Below are positions 41,254 through 48,975 of a DNA stretch of 48,975 bases, in pieces. The stretch spans positions 394,875 to 443,849 of the forward strand of contig JAMPGO010000001.1 in NCBI GenBank assembly GCA_023663905.1, in the 5' to 3' direction. The first letter of the stretch is position 1, and each line of letters starts with the position of its first letter. Under the pieces are notes generated by a model. It did not search any database and was not told the origin of the DNA. It was given only the letters and a program-made list of their open reading frames with translations. The DNA comes from Ruminococcus flavefaciens. Its GTDB lineage: Bacteria > Bacillota > Clostridia > Oscillospirales > Ruminococcaceae. The position numbers and the translations under genes are program-made.

Positions 41254-42660
41254 TTAATTATTCGGCTCGAATCCTGCCTGACGGCAGAGAATTTCATAAG
41301 CTGAAACCATTGAGGTTGAGCCTGATATGAAGCTCGAATCAGTTATAGTGCCTGTGTAAATGCCGTCTGAGAATACAAAGCACTTGTTGCCGTCGCCTGT
41401 GGAAACGAGGTCGATAGAAGTTTCCGTACCGCTTGTTTTGGTGTATTTTACGGAGAGTACAGGGTCAACAAGCTCGGGCTGTGATTCAACATCAATGTCC
41501 GTAATCTGAATATAGGAGAAGATGTTGTAGAAAGTCTGGAAAAGGCTTATAAGCTCGGCATTGTTGAGGTCGATTTCATTTCCTCTGCATTCAGCAATAC
41601 CTTCTGTCTGGTCAATCGTGAAGGTCTCGGTCAGCTCGGGGCAGTTTATTTCAAACTCGCTTACCGCATACATATTTGCGCACTCGACAGTCTGCATAAT
41701 AAGGTCGTATATCTCGAAATCAAGGAAGCTGAAATCGCCGACATAGTAGGTCTCAACCTGCTCGCTGTCTTTGAGATAAACGTGGTAATAAGTTTCAGCG
41801 TTTTTGCCGTATTTGCTGAAAAGAAAGGTTTTTTCAGTGCCGTCGGAAGCTGTAACGATAAATTCAGCCGTCGGGTTATCAAAACCGTATTTTGTAAAGT
41901 CGTCAGCCGATTTCTCAAACATCTCCACAGCCGTAAGACGTGTAATGATTGTGACTATGTTGCTTGGTCTGGTCTGATTTACGGTCAGCATAGAATATTC
42001 CTCGGGAAGTTCCCAAAGGCTTGTATCGGCATTTTTCGTAAACGTATAGGCAATCTCGCCGTCTTTTTTGACTGTAAGAGCTGTGATTTCAGTCTCGCTG
42101 TAAGGCAAAAAACTGTCGTCCTGAATTGAGAGACGTGTGGTTATTATAGCCTCAGCGTCAGCCGACAGGATTGCATAAATCTTGTTTTTGGTATCGGTAT
42201 ATGCGTAGTAGTAATCGCCCGTCGGACTTTTTCCGCCGATATACAGCGTATATGAAGAGGAATCGTCATAAACCGTTACTTCATAAGGCTCGTTGAAGCC
42301 ATATTTCGCCTTGTTTTCCTCAGTAGCTTCGCCGTAACTCGTATCAGCTGTGAGAGTTGAAATAAACGTGCATATTTGATTCAGCGTTGTCTGATTCATT
42401 TCAAATTCCTCGCCTGTGGAAGAACCTGTAAGAACCCATTCGCCGTCGTCGGTAAAATCGGCAGTATAACTGCTGTCGGGATAGCGAATTTCCATTTTGT
42501 TTATGGCTTCGCTGTCGATGTCAAAAAGTACGTTGTCGGCAAGGGTTTCCGCCTGTTGCTGGGCTTCTTTATCGCTGTTTGACTTGACAGCAACAAAAGC
42601 GCCGATTGATATTCCAGCCAGCACAGCGAGTACGGCAACAGCAATAATAATCTTTTTCAT
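41254..42660 (-). CDS. DUF4340 membrane-anchored protein, Gld-type system 2
   Basis: 468 residues. An N-terminal membrane helix (IIIAVAVLAVLAGISIGAFVAV) precedes an extracytoplasmic body with DUF4340 blocks, for example NKAKYGFNEPYEVTVYD and YTLYIGGKSPTGDYYYAY, and again DFTKYGFDNPTAEFIV. The start at 42660 overlaps the GldG stop (TGATG), with GGAGAT upstream. It is the last gene of the minus-strand operon, the counterpart of 30358-31887. Confidence 0.86.
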   Translation of the reverse strand: MKKIIIAVAVLAVLAGISIGAFVAVKSNSDKEAQQQAETLADNVLFDIDSEAINKMEIRYPDSSYTADFTDDGEWVLTGSSTGEEFEMNQTTLNQICTFISTLTADTSYGEATEENKAKYGFNEPYEVTVYDDSSSYTLYIGGKSPTGDYYYAYTDTKNKIYAILSADAEAIITTRLSIQDDSFLPYSETEITALTVKKDGEIAYTFTKNADTSLWELPEEYSMLTVNQTRPSNIVTIITRLTAVEMFEKSADDFTKYGFDNPTAEFIVTASDGTEKTFLFSKYGKNAETYYHVYLKDSEQVETYYVGDFSFLDFEIYDLIMQTVECANMYAVSEFEINCPELTETFTIDQTEGIAECRGNEIDLNNAELISLFQTFYNIFSYIQITDIDVESQPELVDPVLSVKYTKTSGTETSIDLVSTGDGNKCFVFSDGIYTGTITDSSFISGSTSMVSAYEILCRQAGFEPNN

Positions 42661-44147
42661 CAAGCATATCTCCTTTTAAGCCATACAGCAACACCGGCGA
42701 GTGCGAAGATAATCGGCACGATAATAAACAGCCTGATAGCCTTTGAAGCAGCCACGCCGTCCTCGAATACCATTGTATCATAGGAGTTGGACTTTGTGCC
42801 GATACCCATATCAATATCGCTGTCGCTGAGCCAGGTATTTGAGAAGAGCGTGAGCATTCTTGTGCCGTATATGCTGATAGTAACTCTATCGTTGTCAATT
42901 GAATCGTCAGAGCCGATAAGATAGAGCTTTGCGCCCGTCTGCTTGTTGTATGAGTAGTAGCCCATAGCAAGCGGAGTGTTGGACTTTTCCTTTGCCTGAT
43001 TTGCCGTTGTACTGTCTCCGCCCATAGGTTCGCTTACTGCGGTATACTCATAGCTGTCGGCAGAAGTCGGGAGATTCTCGATAATCGCATATTTTTCAAT
43101 TAATTCGCTGTCGGAAGTAATCTCGCTGAAGCTTCTGGCATTGCCGATACCTGCGATGTATAAGCCGTCGGTGATAAGCTGGTTGATGTCGGTAGTCAAA
43201 TCCTCTGAGTATTCCTCGTTCTTTGTGGGATAAGATACCCTGAAATATCTATCGTCCTGCTCGGAATCAAGGTTGCGGTACTGCCAGTCGGAATTTTTCT
43301 CACGCACGATGTTGTAATCCATAGCAAGCTCGAATTTTGCAAGGAGATACTCGATATTCTCAAATCTGCCCGATGTTTCGCAGGGAGGAAGAATCATTGA
43401 TATAGCACCGCCGTTGTCAATATAATTGCTGAGCTTTTCACGGTCTGAATCTGTAATATCCTTCTGCGGAGCGACAAGATATATGATAGCTGTATTCTCG
43501 GGAAGCTTGTCGGTTGCGGACAAATCGAGTTCCTTGACATCGTAGTTGTCCGTCATAATCTCTTCCTTATAAATAGAGTAGTTCTCCTCAAGAGATGTAT
43601 CGCCGTAGCCTGTAAGGAAGTACACGGTCGGAAGATTTCCGCTTGTGCAGAGTTCGATAGCACCTGCAATAAGCTCCTCGCCTGCATATTCGAGAATGCC
43701 GTTTGAGTCGGTCTGGAAACAGCGGTTGAATTTAATCTGCTTGATAGTATCACCGCATTTTACAAAAATATCGGCAGTACCTACTTCAAGAAGCCCTGTA
43801 GGGTTAAGCGACTCGGCAAGTTCGGTATCTTCATTAGGGTCAAAGCAGGTGAGAGTGATATTGTCCTTGCTTTCGAGTTCCGTGAGCGTGTGATATAACG
43901 GCAGGCAGGTCGGTATGTCCTTCAAATCCATAAGAGTGGCGAGGAAATATATATCAATCTGCTTGTCCGCAGTATCTTCAACAAGCTGTTCCGTTATGGG
44001 ATTGAGCGTGTATTTTCCCGAAGGAGTCATATCAAAAACCTTGTCATAGTAGCCGAAAATCATATTTATCGGCACAAATACAATAAGAATCAGAAGTGCA
44101 AGTATAATTGCAAATGCGCCTGAGAGATTGAATTTTTTCTTGTTCAT
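42660..44147 (-). CDS. GldG-like membrane-anchored protein, Gld-type system 2
   Basis: 495 residues. N-terminal helix (AFAIILALLILIVFVPINMIF), then the YDKVFDMTPSGKYTLNPITEQL segment equivalent to the GldG hallmark, an extracytoplasmic domain with AIIYLVAPQKDITDSD, and a C-terminal helix (AIRLFIIVPIIFALAGVAVWL) before RRYA. It lies 6 bp after the permease and overlaps the DUF4340 gene. It is only moderately like the copy at 28757, so the duplication is not recent. Confidence 0.87.
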   Translation of the reverse strand: MNKKKFNLSGAFAIILALLILIVFVPINMIFGYYDKVFDMTPSGKYTLNPITEQLVEDTADKQIDIYFLATLMDLKDIPTCLPLYHTLTELESKDNITLTCFDPNEDTELAESLNPTGLLEVGTADIFVKCGDTIKQIKFNRCFQTDSNGILEYAGEELIAGAIELCTSGNLPTVYFLTGYGDTSLEENYSIYKEEIMTDNYDVKELDLSATDKLPENTAIIYLVAPQKDITDSDREKLSNYIDNGGAISMILPPCETSGRFENIEYLLAKFELAMDYNIVREKNSDWQYRNLDSEQDDRYFRVSYPTKNEEYSEDLTTDINQLITDGLYIAGIGNARSFSEITSDSELIEKYAIIENLPTSADSYEYTAVSEPMGGDSTTANQAKEKSNTPLAMGYYSYNKQTGAKLYLIGSDDSIDNDRVTISIYGTRMLTLFSNTWLSDSDIDMGIGTKSNSYDTMVFEDGVAASKAIRLFIIVPIIFALAGVAVWLKRRYA

Positions 44148-44153
44148 ATGTAC

Positions 44154-44885
44154 TTACCCCCTGTTCCAGCGTCTTTTTTCAATCACAATGTAGTTCCACG
44201 CAAGAGCCACGATTACAGCTGATATGAAAAATACGAGGTCGGAAAGTCTTATGAAGCCCTGTGAGAAGTATGCAAATCTCGGCTGGGCTGCGAATGCATA
44301 GAGTGCGGACTGTATTGTCGGATACTGTGCGATAAACTCGGTCTGTGAGAAGTCATCGAGGAAGATGAACACGAACATCACGATTTCGCCTATGATAGCG
44401 GCGATGATTGAGTTTTCGGTGAATGCCGAGACAAGCTGTCCTATTGCGATGAACATAGCGCCCCAGAAGAAGAATCCCACGTAGGCGCATATAAGCTGAC
44501 CCATAACAACTTCGCCGTGCATAGCGGTGAAAATCGGGAAAAACAGCGAGCCTGCCATCATAAACAGGAACACGGTTAAATTTGCGAGATATTTGCCTAT
44601 AATAATCTGGAATACGTTTACGGGCGATGTCATAAGCAGAACTTCTGTTCCGAATTTCCGCTCATCGGCGAAAGTACGCATTGTGAGGATAGGTATCAGG
44701 AATATGAAGTAGAAGATTATGTTGTAGAAAATTTCAGGGAATGTGAACTGAAAAGTCGCCTGATTGAGATTTCCGAGTGCGTTGTTGAACATAAACGTGA
44801 ACAGGAACATAAACAATGCCGAAATCGTGTAGGCAAAAGGCGTGTAGAAAAAGGATTGCAGTTCCTTTTTGTAGATAGAAAACAT
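44154..44885 (-). CDS. ABC-2 type permease (GldF-like), Gld-type system 2
   Basis: 243 residues with about six membrane segments. MFSIYKKELQSFFYTPFAYTISALFMF, FLIPILTMRTFADERKFGTEVLL and IIIGKYLANLTVFLF match the same positions of the system 1 permease. It overlaps the ATPase gene by one base and ends in EKRRW, as system 1 ends in DKRRW. The exported substrate is unknown. Confidence 0.92.
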   Translation of the reverse strand: MFSIYKKELQSFFYTPFAYTISALFMFLFTFMFNNALGNLNQATFQFTFPEIFYNIIFYFIFLIPILTMRTFADERKFGTEVLLMTSPVNVFQIIIGKYLANLTVFLFMMAGSLFFPIFTAMHGEVVMGQLICAYVGFFFWGAMFIAIGQLVSAFTENSIIAAIIGEIVMFVFIFLDDFSQTEFIAQYPTIQSALYAFAAQPRFAYFSQGFIRLSDLVFFISAVIVALAWNYIVIEKRRWNRG

Positions 44886-45913
44886 TACTCATCGTCCTCC
44901 TTGGTATCGTCGGATATTTTTTCCGGATTTTCCGCCTTGATTTCGTCATAGAGTTCCTGAATACCGGATTTTGAGGAAGTCTTGTTGATAAGCTCAACGA
45001 ATACAGCTTCAAGGTCGGGCTTTTCTGTGTATATTTCAGAAATCTGGACATTATTTCTGATAAGCTCGGACATAATGGCATTTTTAACATCGTCGCTGTC
45101 GCCGTCAAGCATAACCGTAAAGCTGAAGAAGTCGTTGCCCTCGGAATCAATCTTGCTGATTTCCTTTACACCCTTTGCCAGCTCGATAATATTGGACGTA
45201 ACGGCACGGCTTCCCTTGACCTTGATATGAAGAATGAGATTTCCGCCGAGAGACTTTTCAAGATTCTCGATAGTGTCAATCGCCTTGATGTCGCCCTTGT
45301 TGATAATAACAACCCTGTCGCACACGGCGCTTACTTCCGAGAGAATATGCGAGCTGAAAATAACGGAATGCTCCTTTTTGAGGTCGGTAATAATCTGTCG
45401 CACCTCAACAACCTGATTCGGGTCAAGTCCGACGGTAGGCTCATCGAGAATAAGGAATTTGGGATTGCCGAGCAGTGCCTGAGCGAATCCTACACGCTGT
45501 TTATAGCCCTTTGAGAGGTTCTTGATAAGCTTGTGCTTTACGTCGTCGATTTTAAGCAGATTCATAACACGCTTGATTTCGGACGATTTCTGCGATGCGG
45601 GAATACGCTTAAGACCTGCGCAGAAAGAGAGGTATTCCTTGACTCTCATATCGGGATAGACAGGCGGAATTTCGGGAAGATAGCCGATATTTTTTTTGGC
45701 TTTTACAGGCTCTTTTGAAATATCACTGCCGAAGATATTCACCGTGCCGGAGGACATAGGCAGATACCCTGCAATCATATTCATAGTTGTTGACTTTCCC
45801 GCACCGTTCGGACCGAGAAAGCCAAGAATCTCATTGTCATTTATTGTAAAGCTTATGTTGTTTACAGCCCTGTTGTTGCCGTAAAACTTTGTCAGATTTT
45901 CAATAGTAATCAT
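44885..45913 (-). CDS. ABC transporter ATP-binding protein, Gld-type system 2
   Basis: 342 residues. Walker A GPNGAGKST (34-42), LSKGYKQR signature, Walker B LILDEPTVGLDP and a C-terminal extension match system 1 position by position near the N-terminus; the last 90 residues are acidic and diverge. It heads the minus-strand operon, with AAGGAG ribosome site. Its upstream region carries the element shared with system 1 at 45975-45992. Confidence 0.93.
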   Translation of the reverse strand: MITIENLTKFYGNNRAVNNISFTINDNEILGFLGPNGAGKSTTMNMIAGYLPMSSGTVNIFGSDISKEPVKAKKNIGYLPEIPPVYPDMRVKEYLSFCAGLKRIPASQKSSEIKRVMNLLKIDDVKHKLIKNLSKGYKQRVGFAQALLGNPKFLILDEPTVGLDPNQVVEVRQIITDLKKEHSVIFSSHILSEVSAVCDRVVIINKGDIKAIDTIENLEKSLGGNLILHIKVKGSRAVTSNIIELAKGVKEISKIDSEGNDFFSFTVMLDGDSDDVKNAIMSELIRNNVQISEIYTEKPDLEAVFVELINKTSSKSGIQELYDEIKAENPEKISDDTKEDDE

Positions 45914-46293
45914 ATGAGCTTCTCCTTTCTTGAAAAAAATATTATTAATGTATATAAAGCACGCACCCGCACAAAATAATCATACTTTTACATTATGGCA
46001 AAAAAATATTAACAGGATATTAATAAACAGTGTACAATTTGTTAATTTAAAGATTTTTTTCAGACTGACGCTGTGCAAAATATAAAAAAATTATAAAGCA
46101 TTGTTGTGTGAAATATGTGAAAGAATATTGTAGAAGCGGTGAATCTTGAAGAAAATATTAATTCTGTTTATTTATTAATATTTGATTAATAATCATCTGA
46201 TTGTTACAAATCTGTTAATGGACAAAATGAACAAAAAATATGGATTTTATTGTGCATTGCAACAAAAATTGTTGGCGGAGTTACTTAAAACAA

Positions 46294-46307
46294 GTCAACC
46301 TGTTGAC
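46294..46307. promoter_or_regulatory. Palindromic operator candidate over the GH48 -35 box
   Basis: GTCAAC CT GTTGAC is a perfect 6-bp inverted repeat with a 2-bp centre; its right arm supplies five bases of the -35 TTGACA. A bound dimeric protein would block the promoter. Confidence 0.5.
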
Positions 46308-46331
46308 ATAATGATAAATTTGAATTATAAT
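46303..46331 (+). promoter_or_regulatory. Consensus promoter of the GH48 gene
   Basis: -35 TTGACA (46303-46308), 17-bp spacer, -10 TATAAT (46326-46331): full match to the sigma-A consensus. GH48 is a highly expressed protein in cellulolytic clostridia. Confidence 0.9.
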
Positions 46332-46337
46332 AAATTA

Positions 46338-46457
46338 TGAAAATAGTTTAAAAATCAGTGCCTATGCACTGTACGACGCTTTTTCGTATATCTGCTGTCG
46401 GAAAGACGGCTAAACAATCATTTTAAACCAAAATATTATTGAGAGGGGTTAAAAACA
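46338..46457 (+). promoter_or_regulatory. Structured 5' leader of the GH48 gene
   Basis: About 120 nt from the expected start to the ATG. Two hairpins: CAGTGC/GCACTG (46356-46371) and GCTGTC/GACGGC (46394-46410, one G-U). TTTTT follows the first by a few bases, so it might act as a weak attenuator. The rest is A/U-rich up to the AGAGGGG ribosome site. No known riboswitch was recognised. Confidence 0.5.
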
Positions 46458-48975
46458 ATGATAAGCAAGAAGAACAAGGCTCTTACAGCCGGTATTCTCG
46501 CTGCTGCAATGTCAGCTACAGCAATTATTCCTACTTTTGCTTCAGCTGCTACACAGTATGCAACAGAGAACGATGCAAACACTTCTTATGCAAAGATGTT
46601 TGAATCACTTTACGAAGACGTTATCACAAACGGTCAGGCTAATGGCTATCTCGCACAGGCTACCAACGGTTCAGGAACATTCGGCGTTCCTTACCATTCA
46701 GTAGAAACACTTTGTGTTGAAGCTCCTGACTACGGTCACGAGACAACATCCGAGGCTATGTCTTATATGGCTTGGATTACAGCTATGCACGATGTACTCG
46801 CTAAAGAGGGTCTTATCTCAGGCTCAACAGGCGACTTCGAAAAGGGCTGGCACACAATGGAAGCTATCATCCCCGGATGGTCTGTAAACGCTTACGGTTA
46901 CGGCAATACAAAGTATGATACAATCTTCAAGCAGGACAGACTTAAGGCTGATACAGCTACAGAAGAAGACGACCCGAGCAAATATCCTGCTTCACAGAAC
47001 GGTGTTGACGCTATCAACCCGATTTATGACATTATGAAGTCAGCTTACGGCAGTGACAACGGTTACTACCTTATGCACTGGCTCGCAGACGTTGACAACT
47101 GGTACGGTTTCGGCGAAAAGAGCGGTCAGTTCACATTCATCAATACATTCCAGCGTGGTGAGCAGGAGTCCTGTTTTGAAACAGTTCCTCAGCCGTGTCT
47201 CGAAGAGCTTAAGTACGGTATGACTCAGATGGCAGACCAGGATAATGGTAACGGTATCAAGGCTATCTTCAACGGCATTAACAAAGTTCCGAAGCAGTAT
47301 TCATTCACAAACGCTCCTGACGCTGAAGACCGTGCTATCCAGGCTGCTTACTTTGCAAACCAGTACGGCGTAGGCACAAGCGAAGTTTCTGCTCTCGCAG
47401 GTAAAATGGGTGACCAGTGCCGTAACGATATGTTTGATAAGTATTACAAGGCTATCGGCTGCTGGAAGTCAAGCGGTATCAACACACAGTCTTCAGGACT
47501 TGATTCACAGCACTTCCTTATGGCTTGGTATACATCTTGGGGCGGAGCTCTTACAGCAAGCTACGGCGATTACAGCTGGGCTTGGCAGATTGGATGCTCA
47601 CACTCACACCAGTTCTATCAGAACCCGCTTGCTGCTTATGCACTCATTCAGGACGACGCTCTCAAGAGCGGTATGAAGTCTAGCGGTGCTGCTGACGACT
47701 ATAAAAAGTCACTCCAGAGACAGATTGAAATGTACCTCTGGCTCCAGTCCGCAGATGGTCCGTTCGCAGGCGGTTGTACAAACTCACCCGGCGGTAAGTA
47801 CGAGAACAAGTCAAGAGAAGGCGGAGACATTCGTCTTGATGTTAACTCCACATTCTATGATATGGCTTACGTTGAACACCCTGTTTACGCTGACCCGGGT
47901 TCAAACCACTGGATTGGTAACCAGGTATGGTCAACACAGCGTCTTGCTGAACTTTACTACTATGTTCAGAAGAACGGCGACCCGACAGGTCAGACATACG
48001 GCGGACTTACACTCGAAGAAGCTCTCGAAGCTCTCGTTAGCAGATGGGTTGAGTGGTTCATCGAAAATACTAAGTTCAATTATGTTGCAGAAGACGGCAC
48101 AGAAATGGCTTATGCTATTCCTTCAAGCCTTGACTGGAGCGGTTCACCTGCTACTTGGAATCAGAAGTATGACCCGAACGCAAACAGCGGTCTTACCTGC
48201 ACAATCACTGGCTACGGTCAGGGAGACATCGGATGTGTATCTTCACTCTGTAACACTCTTATCTACTATGCTGCTGTTCACGGTGTTGACGCTTCCGCTG
48301 CTACAAATCCGAACGGCGCTACAACTGCTGAGCAGGCTCTCTTCCTCGCTAACAGACTTATGAGCGCTCAGTGGAATGCTGCACGTGACGAAATCGGTAT
48401 CGCTTACACAGACCACAACAGCAATCTCTACAGAGTATTTGAGCAGGAAGTTTATATTCCTAACGGCTACAGCGGAACAATGCCGGACGGTTCTAAGCTC
48501 GAACCCGGCGCAACATTCAGCTCAATCCGTGAAAGCTATGCTAAGGATGAGATGTATCAGGCTGCTAAGGCTTACTACGAGGGCAACGGCGAAGATAACA
48601 ACGGCGACGGTGTTGTTGACATTTCTGACTACGAGTTCACACTCCACAGATTCTGGCATATGGGTGACGCTCTTGTTACAACAGGTACAATGGCACTCCT
48701 CTATCCCGAAGTTACTCCTCTTCCTGACGGCTATGACCCTGATGGCGGCGACCAGCCTTCATCTGGCGACGATACTAAGACACTCTGGGGCGATGCTAAC
48801 GAAGACGGCGTAGTTGATATTGCTGACGCTGCTGCTATCATCCAGTCTCTTGGTAACAAGGATAAGTATGCTCTTGGCAAGCAGGGCGCTATCAATGCTG
48901 ACATCGTTGACAACGGCGGTGGTGTAACAGGTCTCGACGCACTTGCTCTCCAGTATATGGCAGCAGGCAAGGTTA
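46458..48975 (+). CDS. GH48 processive cellulase with dockerin, 3' end outside window
   Basis: 839 codons seen and no stop. A signal peptide (about 1-30) is followed by a full GH48 domain (about 33-750): YHSVETLCVEAPDYGHETTSEAMSYM contains the proposed acid Glu at 95 or 99 (HETTSEA 94-100), and SREGGDIRLDVNSTFYDMAYVEHPVY, LDSQHFLMAWYTSWGG and HRFWHMGDALVTTGTMALLYPE are family segments. GH48 enzymes are reducing-end cellobiohydrolases, the main exocellulases of cellulosomes. The dockerin (about 776 on, LWGDANEDGVVDIADAAAI) has both Ca-loops and is cut only at its very end. It resembles the GH26 dockerin. AGAGGGG lies before the ATG. Confidence 0.97.
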   Translation, partial: MISKKNKALTAGILAAAMSATAIIPTFASAATQYATENDANTSYAKMFESLYEDVITNGQANGYLAQATNGSGTFGVPYHSVETLCVEAPDYGHETTSEAMSYMAWITAMHDVLAKEGLISGSTGDFEKGWHTMEAIIPGWSVNAYGYGNTKYDTIFKQDRLKADTATEEDDPSKYPASQNGVDAINPIYDIMKSAYGSDNGYYLMHWLADVDNWYGFGEKSGQFTFINTFQRGEQESCFETVPQPCLEELKYGMTQMADQDNGNGIKAIFNGINKVPKQYSFTNAPDAEDRAIQAAYFANQYGVGTSEVSALAGKMGDQCRNDMFDKYYKAIGCWKSSGINTQSSGLDSQHFLMAWYTSWGGALTASYGDYSWAWQIGCSHSHQFYQNPLAAYALIQDDALKSGMKSSGAADDYKKSLQRQIEMYLWLQSADGPFAGGCTNSPGGKYENKSREGGDIRLDVNSTFYDMAYVEHPVYADPGSNHWIGNQVWSTQRLAELYYYVQKNGDPTGQTYGGLTLEEALEALVSRWVEWFIENTKFNYVAEDGTEMAYAIPSSLDWSGSPATWNQKYDPNANSGLTCTITGYGQGDIGCVSSLCNTLIYYAAVHGVDASAATNPNGATTAEQALFLANRLMSAQWNAARDEIGIAYTDHNSNLYRVFEQEVYIPNGYSGTMPDGSKLEPGATFSSIRESYAKDEMYQAAKAYYEGNGEDNNGDGVVDISDYEFTLHRFWHMGDALVTTGTMALLYPEVTPLPDGYDPDGGDQPSSGDDTKTLWGDANEDGVVDIADAAAIIQSLGNKDKYALGKQGAINADIVDNGGGVTGLDALALQYMAAGKV

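Larger units (their letters stand above)
45914..46457. other. Intergenic region between the second Gld-type operon and the GH48 gene
   Basis: 544 bp, very AT-rich, without a supported gene. It contains the shared element TGTAAAAGTATGATTA on the minus strand (45975-45992), long A/T tracts of the kind that bend DNA, the GH48 promoter with overlapping palindrome (46294-46331) and a structured leader (46338-46457). The size allows room for regulators of both divergent transcripts. Confidence 0.7.

Noticed and set aside
46338-46457. Possible cyclic di-GMP riboswitch in the GH48 leader
   Set aside because: The conserved core and tetraloop-receptor sequences of known classes are not present; only generic hairpins are seen.

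Overview
The window looks like chromosome of a cellulosome-forming Ruminococcus, most likely R. flavefaciens or a close relative. The evidence is a Thr-linker protein ending in an X-module plus dockerin, directly followed by a single-cohesin, cell-wall-anchored protein of the ScaE type; a GH26 enzyme and a GH48 cellulase whose dockerins resemble each other; and a clostridial housekeeping gene set. No sequence search was possible, so family names come from recognised motifs and species is an inference. No tRNA, rRNA, CRISPR array, insertion sequence or phage gene was seen.

Layout. 1-2100: end of a scaffoldin or cellulose-binding protein (ScaB/CttA-like) and scaE, the last part of the cellulosome anchoring cluster. 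2163-15676: housekeeping genes in short operons: tRNA thiolation (ttcA-like), ung-metF-MetH activation domain, an orphan sugar-binding lipoprotein with an epimerase-like SDR, an AraC/GyrI-like regulator, mazG-hup-rqcP, an aminotransferase/unknown/trpS group, a SpoVB/MATE-type flippase, a lipoprotein and a ferredoxin. 15885-18281: a second orphan solute-binding lipoprotein and a membrane-anchored Big2-like protein. 18452-26881: the conserved rimP-nusA-rnpM-ylxQ-infB-(unknown)-rbfA-nrnA-truB-ribF translation operon.

26980-32227 and, in reverse orientation, 41254-45913 hold two complete copies of a four-gene Gld-like ABC system: ATPase, ABC-2 permease, GldG-like protein and DUF4340 protein. Between them lie an AT-rich pair of unknown ORFs (one secreted), a CBM35-GH26-dockerin enzyme, a BspA-like LRR protein with one dockerin-like repeat, the coenzyme A genes coaX and coaBC, a probable Imm1-type immunity protein and a DUF1846 protein. 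The window ends inside a GH48-dockerin cellulase driven by a near-perfect promoter.

How it fits together: the XDoc protein should dock onto the ScaE cohesin, which is linked to the wall by a sortase. GH26 and GH48 carry closely similar dockerins and probably plug into the same scaffoldin cohesins. The orphan binding lipoproteins may capture released oligosaccharides for a permease encoded elsewhere. The most unusual items are the duplicated Gld-like ABC loci, the SPKTG sorting signal, the A16 tract inside the LRR gene promoter, the palindrome over the GH48 -35 box, and the AT-rich unknown genes.
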